Positions 1-9,175 of a stretch of DNA of 24,410 bases are shown in pieces. The DNA is from Basidiobolus ranarum (lineage: Eukaryota; Basidiobolomycota; Basidiobolomycetes; Basidiobolales). Made by a program: the position numbers and the translations under genes. Position 1 is the first letter of the stretch. The number at the start of each line of letters is the position of its first letter. The stretch spans positions 1 to 24,410 of the forward strand of contig JASJQH010000154.1 of assembly GCA_040143965.1 (NCBI GenBank), in the 5' to 3' direction. The notes under the pieces were generated by a model. That model ran no database searches. It worked only from the letters and a program-made list of their open reading frames with translations, and was not told the DNA's origin.

Positions 1-1
1 C

Positions 2-1936
2 ACAAGTGACTCTCAAATACCAACTGGCGAAAGTACAACTTCCACTAGTGCCACACCATCATCCACTACTGCGACCGATTCTCAAGTGCCTACCGAGTCT
101 ACCAGTGAAGAGAGTATATCTGGCACTAGTAACTCTTTTACCACTGGCTCCGTAACATCCACTAGTACAAATGACTCACAAATGCCAGTCGAGTCTACGA
201 ACGAGGAAAGTACAACACTCACTAGCATCTCATATCCCGTGAGTTCTACAACAATCACTATATCTAGTGAGTCTCAAATGCCAACCGAGCCCACGAAGGA
301 GGGAAGCATAACTCTCACTAGCACCTCTGATTCTATAGGCTCTACAACATCTACTATTTCTAGTCATTCTCAAATACCAACCTGTTCTAACAACGAGGAA
401 GGTACAACTCCTACTTGCAACACTCATACCAGCGAGGAAAGCACAACACTCATTAGTAACACAGTGAGCTCTGCGCCATCCACTACTGCTTGTGATTCCG
501 ATAGTGGTATCGATCCTACCAGTTCTGCAACAACTACTATTATGTATCCCTCACAATTACCGACCGAGTCCATCAGTGAGGAGATAACCACTCTCGCTAG
601 TAGTTCGGACCCCATAGTCTCTACAACATCCACTACCTCTAGTCAATCACTAAGTTCGACTAATGAAAGCACAACTCTCGATGACAACACCGAATGTACG
701 AACGCATCAACATTCACGACTACAACTTACTCACAATCACCTACACAGTTCATTAGTAATACCGATTTCACCCACACCACAGCAGCCACCACCACTAGCG
801 AGTCGCAAATTCCACATGAATCCACCGACCAGGAGGGTACCGCTGAGGAAAGACCAACTTGCACTAGCCATTCAGACTCTATGGGACAGCAAACAACTGG
901 TGGAGGTTGTGTAAAGCCGACGACAACTGCCAGCGATAGTCAAATAACAAGCACAAATATTCCTGCGCCCACTGATGGGGAAAGCCTACCTGATAGCAGT
1001 AGCTGTGAATCTATCTATTCATCAACAACTTCCACTGTGTCTCAACAATGTACCAAATCCTCAGATGAAGAAAGTTTAACTGGATCAGGCACATCTACTG
1101 AGGTTAGCAAATCTCATCAGTACATCTCGTCTACCGCAGGGCAACAGAGTGGATCTTCAGATATTTCTACCACTCCTGAGTCTACTTGCATGCCCACTTC
1201 AACTGCTGTGATTTCAACGGCTTCGGAGCCTCATGTACAACCAACGCAATCATCGCAAGTAAATGGATCTAATCATTCCACTGAAGAGCAAAAGGAAACC
1301 GTAACAATCACTGCATCTGATCTGCCTCTAAGGCCTACACAGTGTACCGACAATAGTATTTCTAATGAATCTACTGTCGAGGAGATGACATCTTTGACCA
1401 CTGCTGTTGTTACAGAGACTCATGTGAGTGAGAAGCCTACACCAACAGATACATGTATTCAACCTGCTCATAGCTTCGTCACCACTGTCACATACCCTGT
1501 TACAACCTACAAGACTGTTGAGTTCACATTCACCACTAATAATAATGTGTCTAATGACTGCCTCACTGACTCTACTACCAAACATGTGACAACATCCCGA
1601 TCAGCATCGACTAAAACGTGTACTACGAAAGCAAGCACTGTTAGTGCACATACTGATAACACTTTGTGTACTCCTGTAACCGTTACAGCAGCCCCGGTCA
1701 CAATTATGGCACCACCTGTTACCGTAACTATTACCTCTACAATATCCACTTCTCAACTGGTGGACGAACCTCAGGGTACAGATAAACTTTGTCAGAATGG
1801 TGTCTATAAATGTATTCACGCTGGATTCTCACCTAAATTCACACTTTGCTCTCATGGTAAGTTAGAGGAATACATTTGCTCAGCAGGCACCGTATGTAAA
1901 CCTTTAGGACAATCCATCGTATGCGACTGGCCATAG
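2..1936 (+). CDS. Ser/Thr-rich protein with C-terminal CBM19 chitin-binding domain (5' partial)
   Basis: The reading frame is open from base 2, with no ATG start in view, so the gene begins left of the window. Almost the whole visible protein (about 645 residues) is a low-complexity Ser/Thr stalk of the kind that carries dense O-glycosylation. The last 49 residues (nt 1787-1933) form a compact six-cysteine module with C-x-N-G, S-P-K-F near the third Cys, C-S-x-G and C-S-A-G-T-V-C, ending in C-D-W-P. This matches CBM19, known from fungal chitinases such as yeast Cts1. Early in the stalk SQ(M/V/I)P-type units recur exactly every 32 residues. Likely product: a secreted GH18 chitinase, or another wall protein, tethered to chitin. 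The catalytic domain would lie upstream and is not seen, so chitinase is inference. An AATAAA lies at 2068-2073. No GPI signal is present. Confidence 0.85.
   Translation, partial: TSDSQIPTGESTTSTSATPSSTTATDSQVPTESTSEESISGTSNSFTTGSVTSTSTNDSQMPVESTNEESTTLTSISYPVSSTTITISSESQMPTEPTKEGSITLTSTSDSIGSTTSTISSHSQIPTCSNNEEGTTPTCNTHTSEESTTLISNTVSSAPSTTACDSDSGIDPTSSATTTIMYPSQLPTESISEEITTLASSSDPIVSTTSTTSSQSLSSTNESTTLDDNTECTNASTFTTTTYSQSPTQFISNTDFTHTTAATTTSESQIPHESTDQEGTAEERPTCTSHSDSMGQQTTGGGCVKPTTTASDSQITSTNIPAPTDGESLPDSSSCESIYSSTTSTVSQQCTKSSDEESLTGSGTSTEVSKSHQYISSTAGQQSGSSDISTTPESTCMPTSTAVISTASEPHVQPTQSSQVNGSNHSTEEQKETVTITASDLPLRPTQCTDNSISNESTVEEMTSLTTAVVTETHVSEKPTPTDTCIQPAHSFVTTVTYPVTTYKTVEFTFTTNNNVSNDCLTDSTTKHVTTSRSASTKTCTTKASTVSAHTDNTLCTPVTVTAAPVTIMAPPVTVTITSTISTSQLVDEPQGTDKLCQNGVYKCIHAGFSPKFTLCSHGKLEEYICSAGTVCKPLGQSIVCDWP
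80..463 (+). repeat. 96-bp in-frame tandem repeats in the Ser/Thr stalk
   Basis: Codons for the motif S-Q-(V/M/I)-P-(T/V)-(E/C) start at 80, 176, 272 and 368, exactly 96 nt (32 residues) apart. Between them runs a pattern like E-S-T-x-E-E-S-T-T-L-T-S. A further S-Q-L-P-T-E-S lies at 551, and S-Q-I-P-T at 11 is 69 nt upstream of the first regular copy. The units are diverged at the base level, so the array is not a recent perfect duplication. The end at 463 is set by unit length. Confidence 0.75.
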
Positions 1937-2419
1937 TTGAAATATATACTTTTATCAATGTGTAAATTCCAACTTACATATAGCTACCATCATTTAAAAT
2001 TAACCCCTCTATTCCACAAAAACTCTGGACCACAATACTCTGATTGAATTTGCATAACAAAACTATAAATAAAAATCATCAATCTGGTATTTGTTCATTG
2101 GACTCCAAGCTATTATATGAAAACGTACTATCTTGCGACCATATTAAAGGATTATATATATAATGTGGTATTCTTCCTCAGATATTTAAACAATAGTACT
2201 GAGCTGTATAGGGCATCGAGAGTGTATTCGATAAACTTTTACAAATGGTCTGATTTAAATAGTAGTAGCACATAGCAATAATAAAACGTTACTTCATGTC
2301 TGTTGAAGATGTATCACACATAGAGAACTATTCATTATCAAATACAATACAAATACAAAGTATTCTTAGTTAAATATTGTTTTATTTATTCAAAGATCGA
2401 TGTATGTACACTAAACTCT
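1937..2419. other. Intergenic spacer between convergent genes
   Basis: AT-rich spacer holding the 3' ends of the CBM19 gene (+) and the mitochondrial repeat protein (-). AATAAA at 2068-2073 suits the plus-strand gene. TTTATT near 2381-2386 reads AATAAA on the minus strand, just past that gene's stop. I see no other coding sequence or RNA gene. Confidence 0.5.
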
Positions 2420-3923
2420 CTATTTCTTGGCTTCTTTCGTAGCATCTTTGGTCTTATCCTGAACAACGTCTTCACTTTCAGATTTGACTTCCTCAGTAAG
2501 ATTTTTGATCTCTGACAATTTCTTCTCTAACAATTCTTTTCCTTCCTTGATCGTATCCTTTCCAACTCCTTTATCCGCAATCTTCTTGATTTCGGTGTAA
2601 GTATCAGAGATGATTTTAGATGCCTCTGGTCCCTTCTTTTCTGCCAAAGTCTTCATCTCCTTTACTCCTTCATCGACTATTTTCTTCAGTTCGGGGGCCT
2701 TCTGAAGCACGGGATTTGCTAATTCTTGCGCTTTATTCCAAGTTTGCTCTCCCACCTTTCCTTTAAGATCTTTTAGCTCCGATAACTTGTCTTCAACAAG
2801 AGTTTTAGCCTCCTTAATAGTGTCCTCATTAATTCCCTTTTCGGAGATTTTCTTTAATTGAGACATAAGATCTTCAGCCATTTCTTTTACTTGTGGTCCG
2901 TGCTCTTTAGCAGCTCCTGAGAACACATCAGTTGCTTGTTCAAGCTTCTTCTTCACATCTGGCATTTTATCAAGGAATGGCCCAGCTAGTAGAATACCTT
3001 TATCCCAGGCTACGTCCCCGGCCTTACCAACAAGTTTTTTGGCATCCTCCATATTGTCCTTGATTAATTCGGTGATTTCGCTGACAGTATTTTCATTCAT
3101 GCCTTCATCAAGGGTCTTCTTAATTTGAGAATATGTTTTGGAAACAATTTTTTGTACATCTTCACCGCCCTTTCCACTGAGTGATTTCAACTCCTCGAGA
3201 CTTCCTCCGACTGCATCCTTTACCTGAGGGAAAGCATTCAAGAACTCATCACTAACATCTCCAGCTATATCTTTGACTAATTCCTGAAGGCGAGTAGCCT
3301 TCTGTTTGATAAGCTCGGTGACTTTCTTAGTGGATTCTTCATCCCATCCATTTGCGGTGATTTTAGAAACTTCCTGGGTCGTTTCATCCCAAAGTTTCTT
3401 GATTTCCGGGCCATGATTATCTTCCAACTTTTGAAGTTGATCCAATAAAGTTTGTGCACCTGGAATGGACATCAGAAGAGGAGTAGATAGATTTTTAACT
3501 GTATTCACAATCACTCCTGGTGGTGGTGTTTTGGCCTCAATATTTTGAATGGTTTGTATGGCTGATTGAGCTTTGCCTACGACATCTTTGGCACCGGAAA
3601 AGTGATACCATCCATAACCTGTAAATATAAAATATTAGAAGGAGTTACAAAAGGAAGATTTGAGATTGAAGAAGTTCCTACCTCCGATTACGACGACACT
3701 TCCACCGGCGAGACCAGAGAGAATATGGCTTACGTTGCTTGCAGTTGGAGGAGTAGTTTGCTTAATTTGTCCCGATGAGATGTTAATATTTTGTAGACAG
3801 CAACTTTGTTCAATCATTCGAACTTACCGAAATGAAACGTCTGGCACTTGGTGTAGACATACGGCCTGTGATGGCGGAAGAGGCTTTGGCTAATGAACGG
3901 GTCATGGAAATTGAACGGTACAT
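2420..3923 (-). CDS. Mitochondrial membrane-anchored protein with ~85-residue helical tandem repeats
   Basis: Spliced model of 457 aa: exons 3828-3923, 3682-3760 and 2420-3618. Introns are 3761-3827 (67 nt, GTAAGT...AAG) and 3619-3681 (63 nt, GTAGGA...CAG), and phases match. The first 32 residues are rich in Arg, Ser and Ala with no acidic residue, a typical mitochondrial presequence. A Gly/Val-rich hydrophobic segment follows (about residues 44-66), then G-Y-G-W-Y-H-F-S-G-A-K. I loosely recall this motif from uncharacterised fungal mitochondrial proteins. The remaining ~370 residues are charged amphipathic helices built from about three and a half repeats (see the repeat entry), ending in a Lys/Glu/Asp tail. 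Likely anchored in the inner membrane with a helical rod on one side. A second ATG at codon 7 is an alternative start. Function unknown. Confidence 0.8.
2486..3415 (-). repeat. Three and a half protein-coding tandem repeats of 82-89 codons
   Basis: In the 457-residue protein, repeats start near residues 127, 209, 298 and 387 with lengths 82, 89, 89 and about 50. Each opens with (H/G/K)-G-(P/E)-(E/D/Q) and goes through x-x-I-K-K-x-x-(D/E)-x-G-x-(N/D/K)-E/K-x-T-(I/V) to an E-L-I/L-E-x-K-L pattern. Full units then carry A-x-P-x-(V/L)-K-(K/D). A half unit (P-L-L-M-S-I-P-G-A-Q) precedes the first full copy. Repeats 3 and 4 are the most alike. Confidence 0.75.
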
Positions 3924-4617
3924 TTTTATGAGGTAGTTATAAGGGAAAGTATACAAGGTATGCAATGGAAAGTGATAGTTGATATGAAGAATGTATCTGT
4001 CGAGGTGACTTATATATCAGTAGAGGTGACTTATATATCAGTAGAGGTGTGTATGATGTGGCCTGTAACGCTGAGTTGAAATGAAGATATCTACCCAAAT
4101 TAAAAGTTATGTCATTTCCTTGCCTTTAGTTGTGACGTTATTATCAATGAGATAATGTAATATTTTCTAAATCAGTTACCGATCAAACTTAGAGTGATAC
4201 AAGGTGGTCTATTCCATATATGAATAGAGTTACGTATCATATACGAACAACCTGTTTAATAAGTAACGGCCATCAACTTACATGGTATTGTAATCTGCTT
4301 CGCGTAACTAAGCAACCCTATTGGTGGAGATTCCGTATATATAAGCAGTGTCAATTGTGCCTTAATCATGTGACTTGCGGGGAAATACATTGTAGATCGA
4401 GAATTATTCCGAGGTTTCGTATAAGTCAAGATGGAAATAAAACCCACTACACTGAAAAGGGATAAGGAATGAAATACGATTGTTTGTAAATAAGAGTGCT
4501 CGTATAAATAAGGTTAAACCATAAACTTTACTGACCATTCCTCATCTCAAAAAAAAAACCCCCTCTGTAACCCCTTAGAAACCTCTAATCCAACTAAAAA
4601 CTATCAAGTTAAAGAGA
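3924..4617. promoter_or_regulatory. Divergent promoter region with duplicated TATA-like element
   Basis: This spacer separates two divergently transcribed genes. Near the minus-strand start a 21-bp unit (gaggtgacttatatatcag plus ta) occurs twice in tandem at 4002-4022 and 4023-4043, with a third partial copy at 4044. On the minus strand each full unit contains TATATAAG, about 90-115 bp upstream of that gene's ATG. For the plus-strand calmodulin-like gene, TATAAATA lies at 4503-4510, about 110 bp before the ATG, and TATATATAAG near 4335-4344. An ATTGG (inverted CCAAT) lies near 4319. The region just upstream of the plus ATG is an A then C tract. Confidence 0.45.
4002..4043. repeat. 21-bp direct tandem duplication
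   Basis: Two adjacent identical 21-bp copies begin at 4002 and 4023; the flanking base changes on the left (tc versus ta). It carries a minus-strand TATA-like sequence, so it may duplicate a core promoter element of the mitochondrial repeat protein gene. Confidence 0.85.
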
Positions 4618-5139
4618 ATGGTAAGTTTCGGTTAGTTTCTTTTTCACTAAGAAAAGTGTTAACTGCTTTACTCTGATGGGGAAATGTAGGCTGATCAATT
4701 AACAAAGGAACAATATGCCGAGTGTAAAGAAGCGTTCAGTCAAATTGACTACGATAACTCTGGCTTTATCGATAGAAATAAACTTTACAAAACAATGAAA
4801 TCCCTGGGACAATCGCCAACTGAAGAGGACTTAACACGTATGATATCTGAGGCCGACGCAACCGGTGACGGAGTGATAGATTTCCACGAATTCATGAATA
4901 TGGCAGTGAGCAAGATGAAAAAGCATCGAGGTAACATGATGAAAATGCGGGATGCGTTCCTATCTTTCGATAAGGATGGGGATGGAGTCATCGATCCCCA
5001 AGAGTTGAAGAGTGTATTGGAACACTATGGCGAGCATATCGATGACGATGAGATTCAACGAATGTTTAACGAAGTAGATATTGATGGGAATGGCTATATT
5101 GAATTCGACGAATTCGTGAAGCTGATGAAGTCTCTGTAA
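4618..5139 (+). CDS. Calmodulin-like four-EF-hand Ca2+ sensor
   Basis: Exon 1 is only the ATG (4618-4620). A 69-nt intron (4621-4689, GTAAGT...TAG) follows, then exon 2 (4690-5139), giving 150 aa. The N-terminus M-A-D-Q-L-T-K-E-Q and the overall length are those of calmodulin, and an intron right after the ATG is common in fungal calmodulin genes. EF loops lie at residues 21-32 (D-Y-D-N-S-G-F-I-D-R-N-K), 57-68 (D-A-T-G-D-G...E), 95-106 (D-K-D-G-D-G...E) and 131-142 (D-I-D-G-N-G...E). The first loop ends in Lys32 instead of the bidentate Glu, so Ca2+ binding there should be weak or absent. The sequence is well diverged from canonical calmodulin, so this is probably a paralogue or a fast-evolving calmodulin. 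TATAAATA at 4503 is the likely core promoter. Confidence 0.9.
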
Positions 5140-5441
5140 GTATTGTTGTGTAGACTCTGTATCACCTATTACTTGATGGTTGTATTTTCTTATCCTGTGG
5201 CTTGAATATCACGTTACGAACAACCTTTAATTTTGTTTGAAGAGGACCTTGATGGCGTTGTAATTATGGGAACTGTTTAGATTTAATAACACGTATATAA
5301 CACAGCAATCAACTCAGAACTATACAAAATAGAACATAATAAAGCCAGGATTCTATATATCCGCAACAAATGTACATATCAATCGAGAATTGAATGATGT
5401 CTTAACGGAGTATTATCAAGTCTTCTAGATCGGGGCTCTAT
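5140..5441. other. Intergenic spacer between convergent genes
   Basis: AT-rich, about 300 bp, with an AATAAA near 5337-5342. No coding potential or RNA gene seen. Confidence 0.4.
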
Positions 5442-5846
5442 CTAGTTCGCTGTGGCAGTTTTTTGGATCCACTGATCAGAAGAAAAGATCAATGAAACTG
5501 CTCCAGCAATCGATCCTTTTCTTTTTTGTAGATGAACTGGATACTTGAGCTGATGTTCTGATCTATTCTGTCTTTCCATGTCTAGCCCATTCTCCGCCTC
5601 CGCTTCTTCATCTTCAAGCTGAGGAAATGATACATAGGAAGATTCAGGTCGCTTCCTATTTGCTAAATCCTCGTCTTCCGGAGTCAACCTTAACATAGTA
5701 GCCACCAACGAATTACGCTTGCCAAGAGATCGATCAGCTGCAACCACACTAGTGGTATCACACAGTTGTACGGAGCCGCGACGCATTGGCACCCAAAATT
5801 CCCCCTGATAATCCACCGAAGTTTTACGTACGTGGTTGGTATTCAT
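5442..5846 (-). CDS. Hypothetical protein with four PKA-type phosphorylation sites
   Basis: Uninterrupted frame of 134 codons from an ATG at 5846 to a TAG. I recognise no family. Composition is protein-like, with an acidic patch (L-E-D-E-E-A-E-A-E, residues 77-85) and no membrane segment or signal peptide. The notable feature is four basophilic sites that each fit (R/K)-(R/K)-x-S-hydrophobic: R-K-T-S10-V, R-R-G-S25-V, K-R-N-S46-L and R-K-G-S112-I. Such a density in a short protein suggests a substrate of protein kinase A or a related AGC kinase; this is inference. An opposing plus-strand frame (5786-6016) overlaps its N-terminus but shows less protein-like character. An upstream exon cannot be excluded. 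Confidence 0.55.
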   Translation of the reverse strand: MNTNHVRKTSVDYQGEFWVPMRRGSVQLCDTTSVVAADRSLGKRNSLVATMLRLTPEDEDLANRKRPESSYVSFPQLEDEEAEAENGLDMERQNRSEHQLKYPVHLQKRKGSIAGAVSLIFSSDQWIQKTATAN

Positions 5847-7048
5847 TTGGATATGTCAAGCAAACGAATAAGGGAAATGGAATGTTTAGGGAATATTCGC
5901 TAAAAAACGCTTCTGTTTACGAGATAACGAAATATTGGAGCAGTTTAGATGTGCGATACTATATTCTTCTGATTGATTGTTTTTTTACTGAACGCGTATC
6001 TACTAAACCCGTTTAACGAAGATTAATGAGTCTTGATTGATAAAGTGGAGGCTTATTAGAAGGTGAAGATCAAAGTTAAAGTAAGGTGATTGAGTGTAGT
6101 GATTCTTTTTCTGTTCTCTCCGTTTCTATAGTGGTTTAAAAGTTTAATTAGTGAATGTCAAGACACAAACAAATAGCCTGGAATAAGCGATCAATTTAAT
6201 GGCTAGCCAGGAGAATCGATAGAAGCAGCGAAAGTATCTTGTATTTATAGCGAATTGATAGTCACAAGCTTTTAAAAGATGAGCATTTATCCACTTTGTT
6301 TGCCACACCATTAGAATACCTCAGTACATGCATACACATGCCTTTCTATTTTACCAAGAAAATCTCCTAATCAGCCTCTTCTGACCGCTTGTTATGTAAC
6401 ATGAAATGACCCCTTTTCTTACTTTCGTTTGGTGGCTACGTACAGAACATTTGTCTCAACAAAAGTATTATTTGATCAAACACATGGGCAACACCTGAGT
6501 ATGCATCAGTTCCTAGAAACAGATGGAAATAATGGAGAATTTAGCAGTATGCGTGTTCTATGCGACATATATGAGACAACTCTGATTATCTCGTATTAGC
6601 TTCTCATATCATCAAGTCTGTCGAGCAAAATATTTACTGACATATTCCTCACATCTGATGGATTTAGACTATTCATTTATGAAGAAATATGTAGAATTTA
6701 ACATCGGTCTTAATGTAGCACGTAGGATTACTGATGGTTCCGCGTAGCCGAAGAAGAGGAGGTGAAGTTGTTACGAATATAAGTATCGAACACCAATTGA
6801 ATCCCATCACGAAACAGATATCAATCAATGGTGGGAATGTTGAGTAAGGTAGTGGCTGAAGGAGAAAAATGAATCCTCGAAGTTTGAAACTTAAAGAAGT
6901 AAAGAAATAAGCGAGAGAAAGTCGGGATAAATAAGCACTCTTTATCGGTAACAAAAGAAAGGGAATGATCGACATAAACATAATATATAAGTAGGAACTA
7001 CTAAATAAAATAGGACACGGACACTACGGGTAAAACTAGCGGTTAGCT
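5847..7048. other. Gene-poor stretch of about 1.2 kb
   Basis: No gene I can support. A minus-strand frame at 6673-6981 (102 codons) is hydrophobic and Phe/Leu-rich, as expected from translating A-rich sequence backward. A short plus-strand frame from an ATG near 6733 starts with an Arg cluster but ends after 37 codons. The right end probably holds the 3' UTR of RAB5, and the left end the 5' region of the preceding minus-strand gene. Confidence 0.4.
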
Positions 7049-8240
7049 TTAACATGCGCATCCGCTAGTGTCATTATTCTGGGTCAGATCAACCCCTTGT
7101 CTTTGGTTCATTCCGTTGCGGTTACGAGCGGAAGTGATTTGCTCCAATGGTAACTTTCTGGCTATAAAGTAGAAAAAGCAAGCTCATTAATGTCAACATC
7201 GGCGTAACGAGTTCAATCATTGGGATAATTTACCAAGAGCTGTGAAAAGGTCATTGACATTCTGTGCAGTTTTGGCTGAGGTCTCAAAGAACAACAACCC
7301 TGCTTCATCAGCATAGGCTTGAGCTTCCTAAATGTTTTTAGGAAAAGTCAGTATCATGCGCTGCTATTTGTCGATTGATATGATTGGGTACCTCAGTAGG
7401 AATTGCGCGACGAGAAACTAAATCACTTTTGTTTCCAGCAAGAGCAATCACGATATTAGGATCAGCCTGTCTTTGCAACTCCTTAATCCAAGACTTGGCT
7501 TTATCCAGCGATGCCTACAACAATACGTCTGAATGAGTTTCTTTCGGTATATACTGAAGATTACAAAATGAACATACAGGTTGGGTAATATCGTATACGA
7601 CTACAGCGCAATTAGCGTTGCGGTAGTACATGGGGGCTAAGCTCTGAGTAAAAATATAACAGTTAGTGAATCATACGTGAGTATGGGATTCAGTTATGTA
7701 TTATATATGCCTTGTATCTCTCTTGACCAGCGGTATCCCTAGGAGTAATAAATCAGCCAAAGTTACGTAAATGAACCACTTCTTATTAAGAACTTACCAT
7801 ATTTCAAATTTGACAGTAGTGTTATCATCAAGGGAAATTGTTTGTGTGAGAAAAGCAGCTAATCAGCAAATTAGTAACTTTGTAAAAGAGGAAATGCCTG
7901 TAAACGAGAAGAATTGACTTCTCTCATCAGTTTAATTTACCTCCAATAGTACTTTCTCTATAATCGTCGAATTGGTCTTTTACAAAACGAAGAACCAAAC
8001 TAAAGCATTCAAGAAATTGGTAAATAAACTAAGTGGGGATGATGGATATCAACTGAAATTCTTTTAGATGCCTTGATTTTCCTACAGCTGACTCTCCTAA
8101 TAAACAAGATTTGTTTAGTACATGATATGAGATCGCTATCTGGAAACAGAAACAAAGAGAAACATACCGAGAAGAACTAATTTGAACTGATGCAATTTTG
8201 AAGAGCTCTGGCTCGCCGCTTGTCTTGTTTGTGCAGACAT
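7049..8240 (-). CDS. RAB5: Rab5-family GTPase (Ypt5/Vps21), early endosome
   Basis: Nine exons: 8168-8240, 8072-8096, 7941-7999, 7798-7858, 7711-7738, 7578-7643, 7392-7514, 7234-7327 and 7049-7161. All phases agree and give 213 aa. Motifs: P-loop G-E-S-A-V-G-K-S (25-32), Rab5-type switch [21 protein letters not shown], Rab motif Y-Y-R-N-A, N-K-S-D, E-T-S-A-K, and a C-terminal G-C-A-C for double geranylgeranylation. It should cycle between GDP and GTP and drive early endosome fusion and vacuolar trafficking. Introns run 59-82 nt. Six are GT-AG. Two (8000-8071 and 7644-7710) have GC donors, in AAG|GCATCT and AAG|GCATAT, and no nearby GT keeps the frame. No key residue is missing. Confidence 0.96.
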
Positions 8241-9114
8241 GTTTACCGTTCAAAAAATAAAACAATTATCAAAGTCTAAAATAAATAAATGGGTTAACCA
8301 CCGTTAAGATGAACAGCAGAAACATTGGTATCTGATGATGAACAAAATACATCAAACTGGTTCAAGATGATAATAGTTACAGAGAAAAACGATACGCAAC
8401 TTGGTACTCTTTAGGTGCTACTAGGCAAATGATAGTGAATAGTCAAGCTTGAGTACAAAGAAAATGCTGATTAATTGAAAGTATGCGTAATAAGAATAAG
8501 AGGGAGAGGGGTGAACGCTTGGAAAAAGCACAAAATCCGATCCGAGTAGGCCAACCAAGCAATACAACTTCACTCAATAAAAATGATCATTTGAGGAATG
8601 AATGATTTAATTGGATTTTTTAAAGTAGGAATCAATATAGTTCTTGGATATCATCTAGACATGCATCTCTAGCTTGAACGGCAATGGATTCAATCAAATG
8701 TATGCATCATCCTCATTTCACATGACAAACTCAAGTACGTCATAGTATAGCTAATCACCAATAAGTATTTCAACCACGGTTACCAGCATTGAAAGCAAGT
8801 TGAGGTAGGAAACAGCGGATAACTGTCCATAGTCTATATCTTAACCGCCCATAGTCTATTCATAACCATCATTGTCTAGAAATAGTAGACATGTGGCATA
8901 TACAACCCAAGTATTTGGACCACACGACGTTGAAAGACTTCCTTCTAATTATAAATATACAGATACTCACTTTACATTTGTTACTTTTCAATAGGCGGGA
9001 TATGGAATAACTCGATTGACAAGGGTATATATAGCAGGGGTGTATTAGATCTATATAAGCCTTATTCTCGCTTCTTACAACTTCCTCGATCTCACTTTCA
9101 TCGATTAGCATCAG
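8241..9114. promoter_or_regulatory. Divergent intergenic region between RAB5 (-) and eL41 (+)
   Basis: No coding sequence that I can support. The right end carries TATATATAG at 9026-9034 and TATATAAG at 9052-9059, followed by a pyrimidine-rich stretch (9061-9100). This fits the core promoter and 5' UTR start of the eL41 gene. The 89-codon minus-strand frame over this area looks like chance. Confidence 0.45.
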
Positions 9115-9175
9115 GTAAATTGGAATCCTAGTATTCACACCCGAAGTATATATAACTAAATTATATTTTTATTAG
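9115..9175 (+). other. Probable 5' UTR intron of RPL41
   Basis: A donor CAG|GTAAAT at 9115 and an acceptor TTATTAG ending at 9175 bound 61 nt, the usual intron size here, with TAACTAAAT as a likely branch site. Splicing would join the leader directly to the ATG. Inferred from sequence only. Confidence 0.6.

Noticed and set aside
424-633. Minus-strand and alternate frames over the Ser/Thr stalk
   Set aside because: Low-complexity repeats leave several frames open; only the plus frame ends in a CBM19 domain.
5786-6016. Plus-strand frame of 76 codons starting M-A-P-K-I-P-P-D-N-P
   Set aside because: It overlaps the better-supported minus-strand protein with PKA sites and lacks recognisable features.
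6673-6981. Hydrophobic minus-strand frame of 102 codons
   Set aside because: Composition is that of translated A-rich DNA; no homology cue and no promoter or splice support.
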